This document shows, one piece after another, positions 36,530-44,037 of a stretch of 64,000 bases of DNA; position 1 is the stretch's first letter, and each line of letters begins with the position of its first letter. The notes under the pieces are model-generated. The model did no database searches. It was not told the origin of the DNA and saw only the letters and a list, made by a program, of their open reading frames with translations. Origin of the DNA: Pseudoalteromonas gelatinilytica. GTDB lineage: Bacteria; Pseudomonadota; Gammaproteobacteria; Enterobacterales; Alteromonadaceae. A program made the translations under genes and the position numbers. The stretch is taken from contig NZ_LRRU01000016.1 in assembly GCF_001641615.1 (NCBI RefSeq), positions 62,001 through 126,000 on the forward strand, read 5' to 3'.

Positions 36530-37762
36530 TTAACCGCGGCGACCATCAACACGACGATTCACTAAGATGGGCGCACAATGAAATAAAAATAAGCTAAAGC
36601 CAGCAACCCACAGCAACGCACTTAACTGCCATGCAAGGTGATGACCTAAATAAACGGGAAGTAACGAGCGTACAATGGCAGCTAACGCAATGAGTATAAA
36701 TGCCAAACTAATGTACGCAGGGGCTTGTAATGCACGCCCTGTATGACCGTGAGAGACACGAACCATCATGGCGATGATCATCACACCTATGGTGCCAACA
36801 GTGATCAGATGAAGCGCGTCTTTGAATAAGATAATAGGGCTGAAATAACTCAGCGCGATGAGTATTAAACCAACCGATAAAGCCCAATAAGCCACGTGTA
36901 ATGACCATAGCAAAGGTACTTTTAAAATCCCTTTATGCCACCACAAAACACACCGAGCCCCATGTAAACAAGCAAGCCAAGCAAAGATCCAACCAGTACT
37001 CATTGCACTAAAAAATAGCTGACTCATAAAGAACCACGCAATGGCGAAAAATGAGCTAACAACGACTAATTTATCGAGTTTGGGGGTGCTAACTTGTTCA
37101 CTTAAATTAAGACCGCGTGCGGTAAAAAATGGCACAACTCGCCCAGCCACAACACCAACTAGCAGTGTCATGATAAGTACAGCGGTATCAACAACCCCCA
37201 GTGCCAGCGACATTTTATTAAGTACAACTAAGCTCAAAAAAATCACATTGAGCGCACAGAGCAAAGATGCGATGACAACAAATAAGTAGTTATGGCTGCT
37301 TTTTGCCTGTATTAGCATGTCAGCTAGAATAATAATTCCAGCTAGCCACCAAACGAGTTGTAGCGCACTAACAAGATAAAGGTTCAGCTGCTCGAACCCT
37401 GCAATCTCAATAAAAAAACTAAGCCTTGCAGCAAGCCAAATCATGCTAAGCAAACAAAGCTTAATACCACTTACACTCGCCACACCTGTCCATGTTTGTG
37501 CGGCGGTTAGCAAAAAGCCCATGGCAACCACGCCTGCAAAGCCAAACAGCATTTCGTGAGCATGCCAAAGCGTTGCGGGCATTGTTAGGTGCCACTGTGC
37601 ATAGCCCGCCAAGATTAAAAACCAGTAACTCATAGCAAATACAGCTAAGGCACCTGCCGCCAAGAAAAAAGGCCGAAATGCTAATGCCCATAACGGCCAC
37701 TGGCTGAGTTGATAAAATTTGATCTTAGTTGGCATAGGTTCAGTTAAATTAATGACTTTCAT
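36530..37762 (-). CDS. nnrS: NnrS family heme-copper membrane protein
   Basis: A 410-residue protein with about twelve membrane helices. NnrS proteins protect against nitrosative stress. Conserved histidine-containing segments are visible (PATLWHAHEMLFGFAGVVAMGFLLTAAQTWTG, DALHLITVGTIGVMIIAMMVRVSHGHTGR). It is the first gene of the nnrS-hmp operon. Confidence 0.94.
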   Translation of the reverse strand: MKVINLTEPMPTKIKFYQLSQWPLWALAFRPFFLAAGALAVFAMSYWFLILAGYAQWHLTMPATLWHAHEMLFGFAGVVAMGFLLTAAQTWTGVASVSGIKLCLLSMIWLAARLSFFIEIAGFEQLNLYLVSALQLVWWLAGIIILADMLIQAKSSHNYLFVVIASLLCALNVIFLSLVVLNKMSLALGVVDTAVLIMTLLVGVVAGRVVPFFTARGLNLSEQVSTPKLDKLVVVSSFFAIAWFFMSQLFFSAMSTGWIFAWLACLHGARCVLWWHKGILKVPLLWSLHVAYWALSVGLILIALSYFSPIILFKDALHLITVGTIGVMIIAMMVRVSHGHTGRALQAPAYISLAFILIALAAIVRSLLPVYLGHHLAWQLSALLWVAGFSLFLFHCAPILVNRRVDGRRG

Positions 37763-37793
37763 TCGTGCTCTCAGCGTTTAATTTCCCCAGCTA

Positions 37794-37811
37794 TTGCACA
37801 GTTCAAGCCAA
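37794..37811 (-). promoter_or_regulatory. Sigma-54 promoter of nnrS-hmp
   Basis: On the minus strand TTGGCTTGAACTGTGCAA has the invariant GG and GC separated by exactly 10 bases, as in -24/-12 promoters. It points to nnrS, with the expected start of transcription near 37783. The divergent gene encodes NorR, a sigma-54 activator. Confidence 0.82.
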
Positions 37812-37863
37812 AAATAAAAACCATTAAATATCAATCTATTAAATTTTGACACTTGATAAATAA

Positions 37864-37874
37864 GTCAAAATGAC
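37864..37874. promoter_or_regulatory. NorR binding site 1
   Basis: GTCAAAATGAC fits GT-N7-AC, the enhancer core used by NorR. It is about 80 bases upstream of the predicted nnrS transcript start, a typical enhancer distance. A near copy lies at 37908-37918. Confidence 0.7.
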
Positions 37875-37907
37875 ACATCATTAAAAACATCAATAAAACA
37901 CATTCAG

Positions 37908-37918
37908 GTCAAATTGAC
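37908..37918. promoter_or_regulatory. NorR binding site 2, abutting the norR start
   Basis: GTCAAATTGAC fits GT-N7-AC and ends one base before the norR ATG, overlapping its AGGT ribosome site. Besides serving the nnrS-hmp promoter it could let NorR limit its own expression. Confidence 0.68.
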
Positions 37919-39481
37919 ATGGTACTCAAAAAATCCCTTCTTGATGTTGCACTTGCACTTACCAAAGCAAGCTGTGTTGATCATAATTTCAGTTATCTGT
38001 TGAGTTGCATTAATGATTGGCTTGAATGTGATGCAGTTGCCTTATTATTGAAACAAGGCGATGTGTTAAAGCCCGTAGCCCTACATGGATTGTCGGACGA
38101 TACGTTAGGAAGACGCTTTAAAATAGCGGAGCATCCGCGCTTATTTGAAATATGCCGTGGCAGTGAACCGCTAAAATTTGCCAAAGATTGTGGCCTACCC
38201 GATCCCTACGATGGTTTATTACAAAGCCAACATGGAGACTTTCCTGTTCATGCCTGCATGGGCGTGCCGCTGCTGAGCAGCAAAGACAACAACGAACTAT
38301 TGGGTGTTTTGACCTTTGATAGTTTAGATGAACATGCCTTTGACGCTTTAGCAATGAACGAGCTCAATCAACTAAAACAGCTAGCTGCAGGCTATGTTGA
38401 GCATGCCCTAACCTTGCAGCATTTTATGCAACACGCACAGCACAGCCATCAAGTTGCACAGCAGCTTAACCTTGAGGCACTAACACGAGAAGGTGTCGAA
38501 ATTATTGGTAATAGCCAAGCAATGCAGACCCTTAAAAATGATATCCAGCTCGTAGCTGCCTCAGAATTTAGTGTATTAATACAAGGTGATACAGGCGTCG
38601 GTAAAGAACTCGTTGCGCGCAATATCCATTTAAACTCAAAACGCCGTGACATGCCGTTGATCCACTTAAACTGCGCATCGTTACCAGAGAACTTAGCCGA
38701 AAGTGAATTTTTTGGTCACAGTAAAGGCGCATTTACTGGCGCACATACTGCGCGTCAAGGTAAGTTTCAACTCGCCGATGGCGGCACGCTATTTTTAGAT
38801 GAAATCGGCGAACTTCCGCTTGCCATGCAAAGTAAGTTATTGCGCGTTTTACAAAGTGGTGAAGTACAAACGGTGGGGGAAGATCAAAGCCGTTATGTTG
38901 ATGTCAGAGTGATTGCAGCAACCAATCGCGATTTAAAACAAGAAGTCGCTGCGGGGCGCTTTCGTGCAGATCTTTATCACCGATTAAGCGTTTACCCATT
39001 GCATGTTGCACCACTAAAAGAGCGCGATAACGATGTTATTTTATTGGCAGGTTTTTTTATTGAGCAAACATCTAAAAAACTGGCAATTAAGCAACTTAAA
39101 CTTAGTAGCGATACACAGTTACTGCTGCGTCAATATGATTGGCCAGGCAATGTGAGAGAGCTTGAACATGTGATCAGTCGCGCAGCACTCAAAGCCAAAC
39201 AACAGCAATGGCAACAAAGCATTGTCACAATCGAGCCTGAGCATTGTGATATTGCTAAAACGGCCGTTGCTGCACCAAGCCCTGTTGCAGTTAACGAACA
39301 AAAAACCACTCGCTTATCGCTGAAAGAGGCTACTGATGCTTTTAGTTATCAATTGATTATGCAACAACTTGAACTGCACAACCTAAACTGGGCAGCCACA
39401 GCACGCAGCTTAAGTGTTGATAGAGCCAACCTTGTGCGCCTAGCCAAACGGCTAGGCATTAGTGTTAAAAAATCTGTTTAA
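37919..39481 (+). CDS. norR: Nitric-oxide-responsive sigma-54 activator NorR
   Basis: A 520-residue activator. An N-terminal GAF domain (about 1-175) would hold the NO-sensing iron. The AAA+ domain (about 190-425) shows Walker A GDTGVGKE, the sigma-54 loop GAFTGA and LFLDEIGELP. The C-terminus is a Fis-type helix-turn-helix (NLNWAATARSLSVDRANLVRLAKRLG). It is divergent from nnrS-hmp and probably controls it. Confidence 0.96.
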   Translation: MVLKKSLLDVALALTKASCVDHNFSYLLSCINDWLECDAVALLLKQGDVLKPVALHGLSDDTLGRRFKIAEHPRLFEICRGSEPLKFAKDCGLPDPYDGLLQSQHGDFPVHACMGVPLLSSKDNNELLGVLTFDSLDEHAFDALAMNELNQLKQLAAGYVEHALTLQHFMQHAQHSHQVAQQLNLEALTREGVEIIGNSQAMQTLKNDIQLVAASEFSVLIQGDTGVGKELVARNIHLNSKRRDMPLIHLNCASLPENLAESEFFGHSKGAFTGAHTARQGKFQLADGGTLFLDEIGELPLAMQSKLLRVLQSGEVQTVGEDQSRYVDVRVIAATNRDLKQEVAAGRFRADLYHRLSVYPLHVAPLKERDNDVILLAGFFIEQTSKKLAIKQLKLSSDTQLLLRQYDWPGNVRELEHVISRAALKAKQQQWQQSIVTIEPEHCDIAKTAVAAPSPVAVNEQKTTRLSLKEATDAFSYQLIMQQLELHNLNWAATARSLSVDRANLVRLAKRLGISVKKSV

Positions 39482-40371
39482 GCTTTTAAATCTTTAAAAT
39501 ACGCTTTTAAAAGCTGACTAAATGCTTGTACTTTGGCTGTGCGATGCACCAAGTGATGCGTCACCAGCCAAAGATCTGTTGGCCAGTTTAGCTCTTTAGG
39601 AAGCACTGGCAGCAGATCAGGGTATTGGCTTGCCACTTCATGCTGTAAACCACCAATTCCTAAGCCTCTCACAATCGCCCGTGTAGCTTCTGATGTTTCA
39701 GACACCCGTAACTTAATTTGCGAAGGTTCAATGTGTTGATCAACCCATGCAAAATAAGGCACTTTACCGTTGTAGCCAGCCACCCCAGAAACAAAACTAT
39801 GCTGCTGCAACTGCTCAATGTTTTTTGGCATGCCATACTTTTCAATATAACTTTTAGAGGCATAAAACCCTGACGAAAGTTCAGCTAAATGCTGGGCAAT
39901 ATAGTCGCCTTCATCAGGCCGAGGGCCCGCTCGAACGGCAATATGCGCCTGACCGTGATCAAGACGTAAGCGGTTTTGATCAAGAATAACTTCGAGTTGC
40001 ACTTGCGGGTGCAGGTTTTGAAACTGCTCGCAGACATCACTAAGCACATCAATAAAACCACTGACCGTGGTTAATAATAAACTGCCTCGCAATTGGCTAT
40101 CAGCGGCAATAATATCGTTGTGAAGTTTTTCAAGTTCAGCGTTAATCGATTTTGCAGCCGCAAACAACTTAGCGCCAATTTCTGTCACTGTATAGCCACG
40201 GGCATGACGGTGGAATAACCGCGCATCAAGGTTATCTTCTAAATTGTTGATTCTTCTAAGCACTGTGCTGTGATGAACACCTAACGATTCGGCAGCAGCG
40301 GTTAACGTACCGAGTCTTGCCACTTCAAAAGCAACTTTTACATCTTGCCAATCATCAAATTGAATCGCCAT
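39478..40371 (-). CDS. LysR family transcriptional regulator
   Basis: A 297-residue LysR regulator. The ATG at 40371 (MAIQFDDWQDV) has AAGGAG five bases upstream; an earlier ATG would extend past this. The N-terminal helix-turn-helix (RLGTLTAAAESLGVHHSTVLRRINNLED) is followed by a ligand-binding domain. It is divergent from an FMN reductase gene, which is its likely target. Its last 4 bases overlap the end of norR. Confidence 0.9.
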   Translation of the reverse strand: MAIQFDDWQDVKVAFEVARLGTLTAAAESLGVHHSTVLRRINNLEDNLDARLFHRHARGYTVTEIGAKLFAAAKSINAELEKLHNDIIAADSQLRGSLLLTTVSGFIDVLSDVCEQFQNLHPQVQLEVILDQNRLRLDHGQAHIAVRAGPRPDEGDYIAQHLAELSSGFYASKSYIEKYGMPKNIEQLQQHSFVSGVAGYNGKVPYFAWVDQHIEPSQIKLRVSETSEATRAIVRGLGIGGLQHEVASQYPDLLPVLPKELNWPTDLWLVTHHLVHRTAKVQAFSQLLKAYFKDLKA

Positions 40372-40487
40372 AACGGCTCCTTGTGTGCATATACGCACAT
40401 AAGTTTTGCGTTTATTTGGCTTTTCTGCAAGCTGTTTTTTGCTACAGTGAATATATCAACAGTGAAGCTTAAAAAAAGGAAGCCATC

Positions 40488-41057
40488 ATGACAGCACCTA
40501 AAATTATTGCCCTAGCAGGCAGCCTACGTAAAGACAGCTTTAATCAAAAATTGATTAATGAAGCTGCGCGCTTCGCCCTCGAAAGTGGTGCTGAAGTAGA
40601 AGTGATTAAATTAAGCGATTTAAACTTACCTTTATTTGACGAAGATATTGAAGCGCAAGGTACACCTGCTGGCGCACAATTATTGAAAGATAAGCTTCGC
40701 GCAGCTGACGGTATTTTATTAGCAAGCCCAGAATATAATGGCTCAATTACAGCACCACTTAAAAACGCAATCGATTGGGCATCTCGTACAGAGCAAGGTG
40801 CAGTGCCTGCTTTTCGAAATAAAGTTACTGCTCTTTATGCATCATCACCGGGTGGTTTAGGTGGCTTACGTGGTTTAAATCACGTACGTGATATTTTATC
40901 GGGTATTGGTAGCTTAGTACTTGCAGATCAACTAGCAGTGCCTGCTATCCACACTAAATTAGATGAACAAGGCCGCATCAGCGATGCTGATACAGCCGAT
41001 AAAGTTGCCAGCCTTGCCCAGCAACTTGTGAGCGTAGCAAGCAAATTAAATAAGTAA
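40488..41057 (+). CDS. NADPH-dependent FMN reductase family protein
   Basis: A 189-residue flavodoxin-fold reductase. The FMN phosphate loop is AGSLRKDSFNQKL and the second flavin loop is SPEYNGSITAPLKNAIDWASR, as in ChrR/azoreductase-like quinone reductases. AGGAAG lies upstream of the ATG. Likely electron acceptors are quinones, azo compounds or metals; none is fixed by sequence. A LysR gene is divergent. Confidence 0.92.
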   Translation: MTAPKIIALAGSLRKDSFNQKLINEAARFALESGAEVEVIKLSDLNLPLFDEDIEAQGTPAGAQLLKDKLRAADGILLASPEYNGSITAPLKNAIDWASRTEQGAVPAFRNKVTALYASSPGGLGGLRGLNHVRDILSGIGSLVLADQLAVPAIHTKLDEQGRISDADTADKVASLAQQLVSVASKLNK

Positions 41058-41061
41058 TATA

Positions 41062-41327
41062 AGGGCGTGTTGACCTTTTATGATTAATTTTGCAGCAGTG
41101 TGTTTGGTATTTAGGCAAGGCAGAGCCTATGTAGTGTGGTTGTTCCACATAAATAGGCGATAACGCAGTATCAATGCCACACACGCGCTGCCCTTCGGGT
41201 TCTTCCTAGGGACGATTAACTCTTTGTTGCTCGATTTTTACTTAGCCCACTAGGTTACAAATCTCGCGCCGCGATTAAATCGCCCCTAGAGTGAACAAAT
41301 TTTAATCCACAAAGGTCAACACGCCCT
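41062..41327. mobile_element. MITE-like element with 17-bp terminal inverted repeats
   Basis: A 266-base noncoding element bounded by perfect inverted repeats, AGGGCGTGTTGACCTTT at 41062-41078 and its complement at 41311-41327. Internal inverted segments include the stretch at 41092-41105 against 41177-41191, and short hairpins TAGGC/GCCTA, TGTGG/CCACA and GCCCTTCGGGT. It encodes no transposase. I recall similar repeats in Pseudoalteromonas genomes, so it is probably a dispersed family moved by a partner element. No exact target duplication is visible. The right end supplies the TAG stop codon of the adjacent TerB-like gene. Confidence 0.75.
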
Positions 41328-41772
41328 AGCTTAGCTTTGTCGCTGCTAGCTTAGCAGCGATAAAATCTTCATGGGTTACATACAATAAACTTGCGACGCG
41401 GCGAATAACCATTTCTTCATGCTTATCTAAATTGCCATCTGCGTAGGCTAATCGCCACAACAGTTCGATGATATCAATACGCTGCTCGGCGCTGCACTGG
41501 GCATTAATTTGCTTTGAAAACTGAAAATAATCTATTGCATCATCTAGACTTTGCGATGCACTTGCAACTAACTCTTGAACCTCTTCTTCGTTAAGCGAGA
41601 AATACTTCTTTAAGGTCTCATTCAGGGTCTGTTGCTCATCATCTTGTAACTCATTATCTGCACGCATAACCTCAATTAATAACGCAGCAACGGCGGTTTT
41701 TAGGTCATGCTCAGTAATGCTAGATTGGGTATCATTCAGCGCTGAAAACAGCTGTTTTATTTTATTGAGCAT
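41326..41772 (-). CDS. TerB-like (tellurite-resistance fold) protein
   Basis: A 148-residue helical protein of the TerB/DjlA-N-terminal type (LKTAVAALLIEVMRADNELQDDEQQTLNETLKKYF ... LLWRLAYADGNLDKHEEMVIRRVASLLYV), with repeated acidic AD(G/N)xLxxxE segments that could bind metal. The ATG at 41772 follows AGGG; a GTG one codon earlier is possible. Its last codons and stop lie at the end of the MITE-like element, so the original C-terminus may have been altered by the insertion. Function unknown. Confidence 0.82.
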   Translation of the reverse strand: MLNKIKQLFSALNDTQSSITEHDLKTAVAALLIEVMRADNELQDDEQQTLNETLKKYFSLNEEEVQELVASASQSLDDAIDYFQFSKQINAQCSAEQRIDIIELLWRLAYADGNLDKHEEMVIRRVASLLYVTHEDFIAAKLAATKLS

Positions 41773-41899
41773 CACATTTTCCCTTTTTGGGTGTTAGACT
41801 ACATGTAAGACATAACGTTACCTTAGTTTGACTATGGATGCTAATTCAGGTTCAACATCACGATGAAACAAGGTATTAATCACATGGAGTTAAGTGTTT

Positions 41900-42265
41900 A
41901 TGAGTGAAGTGAGAAGTACACAAGCACTATTAATCAGCGCCGTTTTAATGTTAGCGGGGTGCAGTAATGCGCAGGCAGCAAAAGGCGAAACCGAAAAACT
42001 CTATGACTTTGACGAAAAAGTCCATTACTACCAAACTAAGTTGGCCGACGGCCGCTACCATCTCGAAATTCAGTCTGACGACTACAAGCACTTTCGCAAT
42101 CAAAGCGTATTTTTACTGCGCCATGCAAACCGCTTATGTAGAGACAAACCATTTATGCTAAGAGTGACTGATGGGGTGCAGGAGTACGAACGTTTTCCAA
42201 CTAAACCACGCGCCTATCAGCCACCTTTAACGGTTGTTCTACAGTGTGAAGACGAAGCTAAATAA
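41900..42265 (+). CDS. Small hypothetical lipoprotein
   Basis: A 121-residue exported protein with lipobox MLAGC (about 20). The mature part (YQTKLADGRYHLEIQSDDYKHFRNQSVFLLRHANRLC) has two cysteines likely to pair. The ATG at 41900 follows GGAG by 10 bases; a GTG two codons upstream is the alternative. It resembles small CC0125/CC1285-like lipoproteins in general build, but I cannot confirm a family. It converges with the next gene, 2 bases apart. Confidence 0.7.
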   Translation: MSEVRSTQALLISAVLMLAGCSNAQAAKGETEKLYDFDEKVHYYQTKLADGRYHLEIQSDDYKHFRNQSVFLLRHANRLCRDKPFMLRVTDGVQEYERFPTKPRAYQPPLTVVLQCEDEAK

Positions 42266-42267
42266 TA

Positions 42268-42861
42268 TTAGTCTTCATATCCCCACGGCGCGCTTGGCGG
42301 CGTGATAGGTTTTGTTAAGTCAAAATCAACGCGAAACTCACGTCCTTCACGCACTAAGCGATACGTAAATTGCTTTGGATAAATATACATTTGCCACGTG
42401 TTACCCATTGATTGGGGAATACCTTGGCTCACAAACAACTCTTTTGAGTATTGATCAGCCGGGAACGACTGTGCGTTAGCAAAACCCGCATCAAGGGTAT
42501 GACCACCATACATGGTTGATTTATCATCGCTGCCATCTTTATGGCGATGATCATGCTTTAAACTAAGTCCACTGCCTGTTTTTGTGATGATCCAAGTACG
42601 AGATGCATCATCACCTACATGAAATGGCACTTGTAACTCACGCTCGTTACAACGACGTACATGCATTACTAACTTTTTGCCTGCAAACGAACTCGGGCCA
42701 GCAGCGTTATCAACGCTCACTTTACCTTCGTAAGCTTTACCGCAATGGGCAGCAATATTATCAAAAAAGCCATCATGGCTTGGAATTGACACTAACGGTG
42801 CAGGTCGCGCAGCCGCTACTGATGATGCAGCTACGAGCATCGATGCCACTAAATATTTCAT
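42268..42861 (-). CDS. Exported hypothetical protein
   Basis: A 197-residue periplasmic protein with a signal peptide cut near VAAARP. Visible segments are FFDNIAAHCGKAYEGKVSVDNA, HVRRCNERELQVPFHVGDDASRTWIITKTGSGLSLKHDHRHKDGSDD, and YRLVREGREFRVDFDLTKP. Two cysteines and a lipocalin-like strand pattern suggest a beta-barrel-type ligand-binding fold. No known function. Confidence 0.75.
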   Translation of the reverse strand: MKYLVASMLVAASSVAAARPAPLVSIPSHDGFFDNIAAHCGKAYEGKVSVDNAAGPSSFAGKKLVMHVRRCNERELQVPFHVGDDASRTWIITKTGSGLSLKHDHRHKDGSDDKSTMYGGHTLDAGFANAQSFPADQYSKELFVSQGIPQSMGNTWQMYIYPKQFTYRLVREGREFRVDFDLTKPITPPSAPWGYED

Positions 42862-42969
42862 GGTGTGTTCCCTAAATAAAATTTCAGCCTAGCCTAATTG
42901 CTTAATAGCCATAAAGAAAACAATTACGATAAGCTGCTAGACAGCGAGTGGTCATCCTGCTTTTACAAC

Positions 42970-43938
42970 TCATTTGTTGTCATTTTCAGCGCGAACTTTC
43001 ATTAGCTTGAGAAGTGCTCGGTGAAAGTCCTGAAAGATCACCTCCCCCCATACTCGCGAATAAATGCCAAAGTTAGTGTTATCAAGTACCGTCGTTTTAA
43101 GGCTTAACAGCGTTTGATTATTACCACTTGTAACTAACTCATAACCGCCATGCAGCGGCGAAAAATATTCACCACCTAATTTCACATGCTGATCAAGTGC
43201 ATGATCAGGAATTAATTGTGGGTCAATCTCAAAGTTATATAGCATTTTCTCATTCGGCAGCCACTCGGTTATCACTTCTTTAAATACAACATTTTTCTGC
43301 CACTGGCTGGTTCTAATTGCACCGACTCCATCACCACTCATATCAGCTCGAATTGGTCTAGGAATACCAATTAATTGCGAAAATGAACTTGGATATTCGC
43401 CCTCATGAATTTGGCTAACATTAGCCAATTGTTGCCACACAACATCAACAGGCGCATTGATAACAATCGTATTTTTAACTTCGTAAGTTTTCGATAAGTG
43501 TAAAAAGTTGAGCTCTAAAGGAGAAAAGATTAAAGGCAACAAAGCTACCGACATCACCGCTTTGTTGCTTTTCTTTTCCCAAAGGCGGTGGCATAGCCCT
43601 GCTAACATACCGCCAATACTAGCAAAAAACATAAATGCAGGGAGAGCCATTGCAACGCAGATACTCCCTTCTAATAGCGTTACTACACTGACAAATAAGA
43701 ACACAAAAATAGGTTGCCAAGCGACTACCGCCATTCTTCCATATGTCATCGGCGATAGTTGATTGTACTCAAAATGTACCCGTATAAACCCAATAGCCAC
43801 AGGCACTAAAAACATAAACGAAATAGTAACAAGACTACCGAAATTAAAGGTTCCGCTAACTTCAAGAAAGATGCGCATGCTGATGCCATAAAGCACACCC
43901 ATCAAGATGCCGATAGATTTAGGAGAAAGAGGCCACAT
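42970..43938 (-). CDS. Membrane protein with C-terminal SRPBCC (START-like) domain
   Basis: A 322-residue protein: the N-terminal half has four or five hydrophobic segments (about 7-160). The C-terminal half (about 165-320) is a polyketide-cyclase/START-like domain beginning VKNTIVINAPVDVVWQQLANVSQIHEGEYPSS, with TSQWQKNVVFKEVITEWLPNEKMLYNFEI and a closing amphipathic helix. The fusion suggests binding of a hydrophobic ligand at the membrane. A role is not established. Confidence 0.8.
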   Translation of the reverse strand: MWPLSPKSIGILMGVLYGISMRIFLEVSGTFNFGSLVTISFMFLVPVAIGFIRVHFEYNQLSPMTYGRMAVVAWQPIFVFLFVSVVTLLEGSICVAMALPAFMFFASIGGMLAGLCHRLWEKKSNKAVMSVALLPLIFSPLELNFLHLSKTYEVKNTIVINAPVDVVWQQLANVSQIHEGEYPSSFSQLIGIPRPIRADMSGDGVGAIRTSQWQKNVVFKEVITEWLPNEKMLYNFEIDPQLIPDHALDQHVKLGGEYFSPLHGGYELVTSGNNQTLLSLKTTVLDNTNFGIYSRVWGEVIFQDFHRALLKLMKVRAENDNK

Positions 43939-43995
43939 AGTTATTTGTTGTTTTCGTTATTTTACCAACCAAATTAGCAACTTTCTTTTTTAGAA

Positions 43996-44025
43996 ACAAA
44001 TAAAAACGCGGCCTTGGCCGCGTTT
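43996..44025. terminator. Intrinsic terminator, left copy of a duplicated 30-bp element
   Basis: AAACGCGGCC and GGCCGCGTTT form a 10-bp GC-rich stem, with A/T-rich flanks. On the minus strand it ends transcripts of the 44-46 kb lipoprotein gene, 12 bases past its stop. The whole 30 bases are identical to 46382-46411, on the other side of that gene. Confidence 0.9.
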
Positions 44026-44037
44026 CAATATCTATAG

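Noticed and set aside
41062-41327. A tRNA or structured RNA gene in the gap before the TerB-like gene
   Set aside because: No cloverleaf or anticodon arm fits; the perfect terminal inverted repeats point to a transposable element.
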